From positions 150,655-185,754 of the forward strand of contig QEOQ01000246.1 of NCBI GenBank assembly GCA_010279815.1: 35,100 nt of DNA, read 5' to 3'. A program made the translations under genes and the position numbers. This document shows positions 30,369-35,100 of this stretch, one piece after another. The stretch comes from Brachionus plicatilis (lineage: Eukaryota; Rotifera; Eurotatoria; Ploima; Brachionidae). Below the pieces are notes generated by a model. It was given only the letters and a program-made list of their open reading frames with translations. It did not search any database and was not told where the DNA came from. Every line of letters begins with the position of its first letter. The first letter of the stretch is position 1.

Positions 30369-32910
30369 TCAAAGTATAAAAACTTTTTGAACTTCGCCAA
30401 ACTCAAACTCTTCCTGGCTTCGCGGACACCTAATCTTGCCATCATTCTCACTCATCAACTTCACCAGCGACTTAATTAAACAAAAAAAAAATTAATACAG
30501 TATTGATTTGACACAATGTTTTTGGTAATTTTTTAAGTTTTTATTTTTAATTTTCGAAGAATTTTGGAATTTTTAAAATTTTGTTCGATAAAAAGGGGTT
30601 TTATTCTGGTAAATAATTTTACGTAAAATTACGAAATTTTTCGAAAATTCACATTTTTTTTCAGTAAAAAATGCTAAAAAAGGTGAAAACAAGTTAAAAA
30701 AGTAAAATAACTGATACAGCTTACTCACAAAAAAAAAGGCATATAAAAATTAAAAAAAATGATTAAAAATTTTCTAAAAATTAATAAAATAAATTAATAA
30801 GACAAATAATTTTTTATGAAAATAATTAAATTTTAATTACAGTACAATTAAAAACTAACTTGTAAATTTATTTTCCTCGACTCTTTCTCAACTCTTCCTT
30901 TCCTAGTCTTTTCCTTTCCTTTTCTAAGAGTTGAGGAAAGAGATAGTCGAGGAAAGAAAAAGGAGATGAAAGGAAGAATTAAGGAAGAGTCAAAGAACAA
31001 AATGCGTACAAGTAGGTTTTAATTTTTACTGTAGGTTTATGTTTTACTTTTTTTTGTTACTTATTTTCACCTTTTTTAACCATTTTTTACTGAAGAAAAA
31101 TGTGAATTTTGAAAAAATTACGTAATTTTACGTAAAATTGTTTAAAAAAAAAATAACCTATTTTTATCGAACAATTTTTAAACAAAATTCGAAAATTCCA
31201 AAATTGTTCGAAAATTAAAAAAGAAGATAATTTTTGTTCCTTTTATGATTTGCGTAAAAAAGTAGAAGTAAAGATAATTTTACGTTAATTTTCGAATTTT
31301 CCGAAAATTTTCGTAAATTTTCTTTTTTAAAATTTCCTTAATTTCTACTTTTTACGTAATTTTTCGAAAATTCACATTTTTTTTTCGGTAAAAAATGGTA
31401 AAAATTAGGAAAAAAAAATTAAAATAACTGGTAGAGTTTCCTCGCGAAAAATGGCAAATACAATTAAAAGATAAATGATTAAAAATTTTCTAAAAATTAA
31501 CAAGACAAATTATTTTTTTGAAAATAATTAAATCTATATTAGGTTTATGTTTTACTTTTTTTTTAAAATTATTTTCACCTTTTTTGCCTTATTTTTTACT
31601 GAATAAAAATGTGAATTTAGGTAAAATTTTTCGAAAATTAAAAAAAAAAAAATTTTTGGTCCCTTTTACGATTAGCGTAAAAAAGTAGAAATTAAGATAT
31701 TTTTTTCGTAAATTTTCTTTTTTTATAAATTAACCTTAATTTCTACTTTTTTGCGTAAATTTACGTAATTTTGCGTAAAAATTACCAAAAACCTCTAGTC
31801 AAATAAATAGTGTAAATTAAAAATAAATTTTGTTTCTACATTGTATCCATAGACATAGCCATTTGGCAGCATCATGGGTTGATTGTGTTCATTTATAGCT
31901 TCGCCAGTGTACGAGTCGATTAGCTTTGAGTTGGAGCAGTAGGCAAAAGGCAGCGGCCTGGCAATCTGATTAAAGTTGGCGTTGCACACCGGACAATTGT
32001 GGTTGATGACTGCGGTGACTTTTTTGTAGCAAGTGGGCGTCTTTAGTGCGGACAAGCCCGACTGAAGAATGGTCTCCAAAGCGGACTGTTCCGGTATTTG
32101 ATTTATCTTGTAGTTCTCCTGCTTGAACAAACCGATCAAATGGGTCCATCTGGAGTCCGAGAGCAGCTCTTGATTGTACAGACTCTCTGAACATTTGGCA
32201 TAGGCCAGCAGTACCATTGACTTCTGCACGTCGACCAACTGAGCGGGGTTCAAGCTAACAAAATGCTTTCTGGCATGGTGAACCGCCTCTAGACACTTCT
32301 GCTGGCGCACCAGCTCTATGAACTCCTGCTGCCTCAGGGCAAATTCAAGATTGGAGTTGATTTTTTTGAGCTTGGACTTGTTGTCACTGCACCAGCTCAA
32401 GCATCGCTGGGTCTCCTTGTTCATCAATGACTCGCAGATTTCCTTCTCGACCATGAACACGTCAATGTTGGTCATGTCGTTGAGGTCGGCCTTGGTGGCC
32501 AGCGCTTCGGCGCTCTGGTAGTAGGAATTGCGCAAAAAGTAGTCTATGAGGATGCGGTCGAGGCGCTTCTTGAAGAAATTTTTTCTGCTCACCAAGTCGT
32601 GGCAACTGTGCTCTTTTAGGCTGTGGATCCTTTTCTTGAGAATTTCCAGCAGGTCTTTTTCCTGGTTGCGCATTTCTATTGAGCGCTTTTTCACCTGGTG
32701 CAGCTTTTCGACCAGACTGCCCAGAGAGGCGACCATGTCGCTCTTTTGACCAAGCTCTGCCGACTTGGCCAGCTTGTCTATCTGGCTCATGCTTTGGTTA
32801 ATCGATGAGCAGTCGCGGTCAATGGACTTGTGCACGTTGCGGTACAGCTTGTTCAAGTGCTCGTAGGGCACCTTTAGGGTCGAGTGCTCGATTATCTTCA
32901 GATCGTCCAT
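30369..32910 (-). CDS. MAEA: MAEA/GID9, E3 ubiquitin ligase subunit of the CTLH complex (two exons)
   Basis: Exon 1 is 32910-31840 (357 codons) and exon 2 is 30470-30369 (33 codons plus TGA): 390 aa, close to the 396 aa of human MAEA. Introns obey GT-AG: donor GT at 31839-31838 after ...GYVYGYN, acceptor AG at 30472-30471 before SLVKLMSENDGK. Domains: N-terminal coiled-coil-like region 1-105 (TLKVPYE conserved), LisH about 116-148 (LDRILIDYFLRNSYYQSAEA), CTLH about 155-212 (ESLMNKETQRCLSWC, LEFALRQQEFIELVR), CRA region to about 300, then the degenerate RING (CPVC from 306, C325, PMMLPNGYVYGYN) completed by exon 2 (DGKIRCPRSQEEF, C372) and the aromatic end QKVFIL. MAEA pairs with RMND5 to form the catalytic core of the GID/CTLH ubiquitin ligase, in nucleus and cytoplasm. 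If translation continued into the intron the protein would end in ETKFIFNLHYLFD and lack the RING's second half. The upstream 5' UTR is short and unmarked. Confidence 0.95.
30524..31790. repeat. Compound fold-back repeats filling the MAEA intron
   Basis: A first palindrome has arms at about 30541-30740 and 31018-31225 (for example TTCACATTTTTTTTCAGTAA against TTACTGAAGAAAAATGTGAA) with a pyrimidine/purine hairpin at its centre (30873-30955, CTCGACTCTTTCTCAACTCTT). A second, related palindrome follows (arms about 31360-31540 and 31540-31640). Two small hairpins with TACTTTTTTGCGTAA-type arms lie at 31251-31357 and about 31675-31762. Everything is non-coding and inside the 1369-bp intron 31839-30471. 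No target duplications were found. Confidence 0.75.
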
Positions 32911-33497
32911 TCTAAACTTAACAATTAAAAGAAACTTTTTTAGAGAAAAATTTTATTCAAAAATTTTAATTAAAAAATAAAAAATAAAAAATTAGAAAGT
33001 TAAAAATTTGTGTGATGACGATTTTTTGATTCAAATGCAAATTTAGACTGACAAAAGTTTGAAGATTTTTTCAAAATTTACATAAACTCAGTTTTAAGTT
33101 TTAAGTCAAAGATTTGACTTGACTTTAAATATTTTTTTTTGTATAGATATACAAGAATTTTTTCTAACAAAAATTCTAAAAGAAAAAAATTTTAAGTCAA
33201 AATTTTTAGTTTTTAATTCAAATAAAAAGGTATTTTTATCAATTTTTTAATAATAACTGACTAAACTTTATTAAACATTAATTGTTTAATCTATAATTAG
33301 AAAGAAAATAATATGAATTTTTATCTGAAGTCAATAAAATTCTTAATCAATATTTTGAATTTTTGCAATTCAAAATTTAACTTTGTTTCGCCGTAATATA
33401 TTTTAATTAATATTAAAATATCAATAATAAAATGACAATATATTCATTAAAAGTGCCACAAATTTAGTCAATTATTAATTGATAATTACGCATGTAG
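32911..33497. other. Upstream of MAEA, AT-rich, no gene seen
   Basis: It contains the presumed MAEA promoter but no recognisable core element. AAGTCAAAGATTTGACTTGAC near 33104 is like the MITE bodies elsewhere in the window. Confidence 0.4.
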
Positions 33498-33947
33498 GTG
33501 AATATTATATGGTTAGAGATGGTTATGACAAAAAAAATTGTAAACTGTCAAGAGATGAATGTAAACAATATTTACAATTCCGAAAATAGTACTTGTACAT
33601 GTGTAGACTGGTTGAAAAATTACAAATGTTCACATACAATAGCAGTAGCTTACAGACTCAATTTGGTAAATTTCAATGACGTTTTTATGGACCTACCAAT
33701 TAGTAATAAGAAGAAAAAAGGAGCTCCACAAAAGACAGCAAAAAGCTTACAACATCAGCCATCAGATTTGGTTTCAGATGAAGAACTAGGTATTGACGAT
33801 GAAGTTGTTCCTCCAAGTAAATGTGTTTGTGTTAGACCAACAACAAGTGCGATGGCTTCCGAAATCAATGATAATGCTATACTCAAAAATAACTGTAAAA
33901 CATGCGGCTCATTATTGAAAAAAAAAATATTTTTATTGTCAAAATAA
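33498..33947 (+). pseudogene. Mutator-like transposase C-terminal fragment (SWIM finger)
   Basis: An open frame of 149 codons follows a TAG at 33495-33497 and has no proper ATG start, so it is a remnant. It contains a SWIM zinc finger C-x-C-x8-C-x-H (CTCVDWLKNYKCSH, residues 33-46), followed by AVAYRLNLV and a basic linker KKKKGAPQKTAKSLQHQPSD, the usual order at the C-terminus of MULE transposases (SWIM, then a lysine-rich GRP-like linker). A later CKTC pair could be a further metal site. SWIM fingers in this setting bind DNA. The catalytic DDE core is absent from the sequence upstream. A host SWIM-domain protein is less likely because nothing else of a gene surrounds it. Confidence 0.65.
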
Positions 33948-34754
33948 GTGTAAACAAATTTAATTTTTTGAAATTATTTGGAGTTTTTTTATTTATTTTT
34001 GGTATTTTTTATTAAATTTATGGTGATTGTAATAAAAATATGGAAAAATTATTAATTTAGGAGTAATTAATTAAAAATGTGGAAAATAAATAAAAAATAT
34101 TGCATAAATATTGTATATGTTATTTTTTTATTAAATTTGTGGTAAAAATTACTATTTTTGTGGTTTTTTTAATTATTTTTATGGTTTCAAAATATTAAAG
34201 CTCTAAAATATCATTTAAAGTCATAATTTGGAAACCTTAATGTCGATTTTTAATTTGTCTTTAAAATTTTTAAATAAAGATTTTAGAAGAATTAATTAAA
34301 GGTCTATTAGAAAAAAAAGATTTGATTTTTTTTAATTAAAATAATAAACATCTTATGTTTAATTTAAAAAAATGCAAAAAAATATAATTTCATTATTTTT
34401 ATTAAGATTTGAATCAATTAAATATTGATCATTTGATTATGATCATGAACTTCAAGTTGCCCGAAAAATTGGAGGTTTATTAAAGATTTGATCTATGCTC
34501 AATACCTCCTTATTTTTCAATTTAAATTTTCTATTTTAGAAATTTACAGCAGTTTTTTGACGAGCTTGATTTTTCGATTTTACAATTTTAAAAATTCTCT
34601 TAATCAATTCAATTTTACTATTTTACTATTTCAATGCAATTATCTCTTAGATCAATTTTACATTTTTACTTTTTTAAAAATTTTCTCATTCATTTAATTT
34701 TCTATTTGACTATTTAAATAAAATTTTTCTATTAAATTTTTTAAATAATTTAAA
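33948..34754. other. AT-rich sequence, no gene seen
   Basis: Open frames here are chance-length and low in complexity. 34424-34468 resembles 22473-22520 (both TTGATC..TTTGAT..TGATC..AACTTCAA.TTGCC). Confidence 0.4.
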
Positions 34755-35100
34755 GAGTTGTTCAAAAGTCATAAAGTCAAAGTCAAGTCATTTGACTTGC
34801 AAAATATTAGAAAAAAATTTTGGTTTGTATCCACAAAAAGAGAATTTCATTATTAAATGATTTTATAAAAGTTAGGTAAAATCAGAGTTGTTCAAAAGTC
34901 TCAAAAAAAGTCCAAGTCAAGACTGTAAAAATTTTTTTTTTAAAAAAAAGTCTTAGTCAGATCCATTACAATGACGGTTTTTGCGGTCATTTGGCCGGTT
35001 AGCTTGGCGGTCAAAATTTTGGACTGCAAAGCTGAAAAAAAAGAGGTGATAAGATAATAAAAAAATAAAAATTTAAGATAATTTAATATGTTTATTAATT
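34755..35100. mobile_element. hAT-like MITE sequences, second copy starting at 34883
   Basis: GAGTTGTTCAAAAGTC at 34755 and CAGAGTTGTTCAAAAGTC at 34883 are left-end sequences of the CAGAGTTG family in the same direction; the first copy seems cut off, the second continues with AAGTCCAAGTCAAGAC and a GC-richer core (GGTCATTTGGCCGGTTAGC) near 34990. No right end is found before the window stops. Confidence 0.6.

Noticed and set aside
31970..32749. Other ORFs over MAEA
   Set aside because: Shadow frames of the MAEA exon; MAEA homology is unmistakable in the chosen frame.
34488..34697. 69-codon plus ORF of Phe/Ile/Leu
   Set aside because: Simple T-rich composition produces such frames; no other support.
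1..35100. tRNA or rRNA genes
   Set aside because: No cloverleaf-like tRNA or full rRNA sequence was found; only the diverged 5S-like stretch at 7217-7320.

Overview
The window is eukaryotic and almost certainly metazoan: very AT-rich DNA, spliced coding sequence, LINE and LTR retrotransposons and many short inverted-repeat DNA transposons. The style of the first gene (a secreted protein I associate with a multigene family of monogonont rotifers) makes a Brachionus-like rotifer my best guess. This is inference, and no marker gene here proves it. One assembly gap (852 N) lies at 12432-13283.

Layout: (1) 2-1207, the 3' part of a secreted-protein gene. (2) 1421-8361, a tandem array of a ~337-bp repeat, split by a 5.76-kb Ty3/gypsy-type retrotransposon (2050-7811). 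That element has 282-bp LTRs differing at one base and a 5-bp target duplication. Its gag start codon lies inside the LTR. Its pol is broken. (3) 8362-8906 and 10298-11042, two 5'-truncated LINE tails on either side of a single-exon minus-strand gene (8974-10065) that looks like a WH1 plus CRIB protein, i.e. the N-terminal half of WASP without the Arp2/3-activating end. (4) 11043-17740, gene-poor DNA holding a large inverted repeat cut by the gap, hairpins, a small hAT-like MITE and an 819-bp element with 9-bp target duplication and a PHD-finger fragment. (5) 17741-about 21120, one old minus-strand LINE copy interrupted by three separate insertions; one is a 600-bp element carrying nine TTAGAGAA and six TTCTCTAA motifs. 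(6) 21121-29255, AT-rich sequence with several inverted-repeat elements and no convincing gene. (7) 29256-30112, a second locus of the 337-bp repeat, interrupted by a 354-bp palindromic MITE. (8) 30369-32910, a complete two-exon MAEA/GID9 gene (E3 ubiquitin ligase subunit of the CTLH complex); its last exon (30369-30470) is separated from the rest by a 1369-bp intron packed with fold-back repeats. (9) 33498-33947, the SWIM zinc-finger end of a Mutator-like transposase. (10) 34755-35100, more hAT-like MITE sequence.

Only three host genes are supported: the secreted protein, the WH1-CRIB protein and MAEA. They show no operon-like relation. The rest is layered transposable-element history, much of it datable by nesting and by target duplications read directly in the sequence. 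The most unusual items are the motif-cluster element at 20151-20750, the LTR that contains the gag start, the repeat-filled MAEA intron and the family of long-TIR elements with 8- or 9-bp target duplications.
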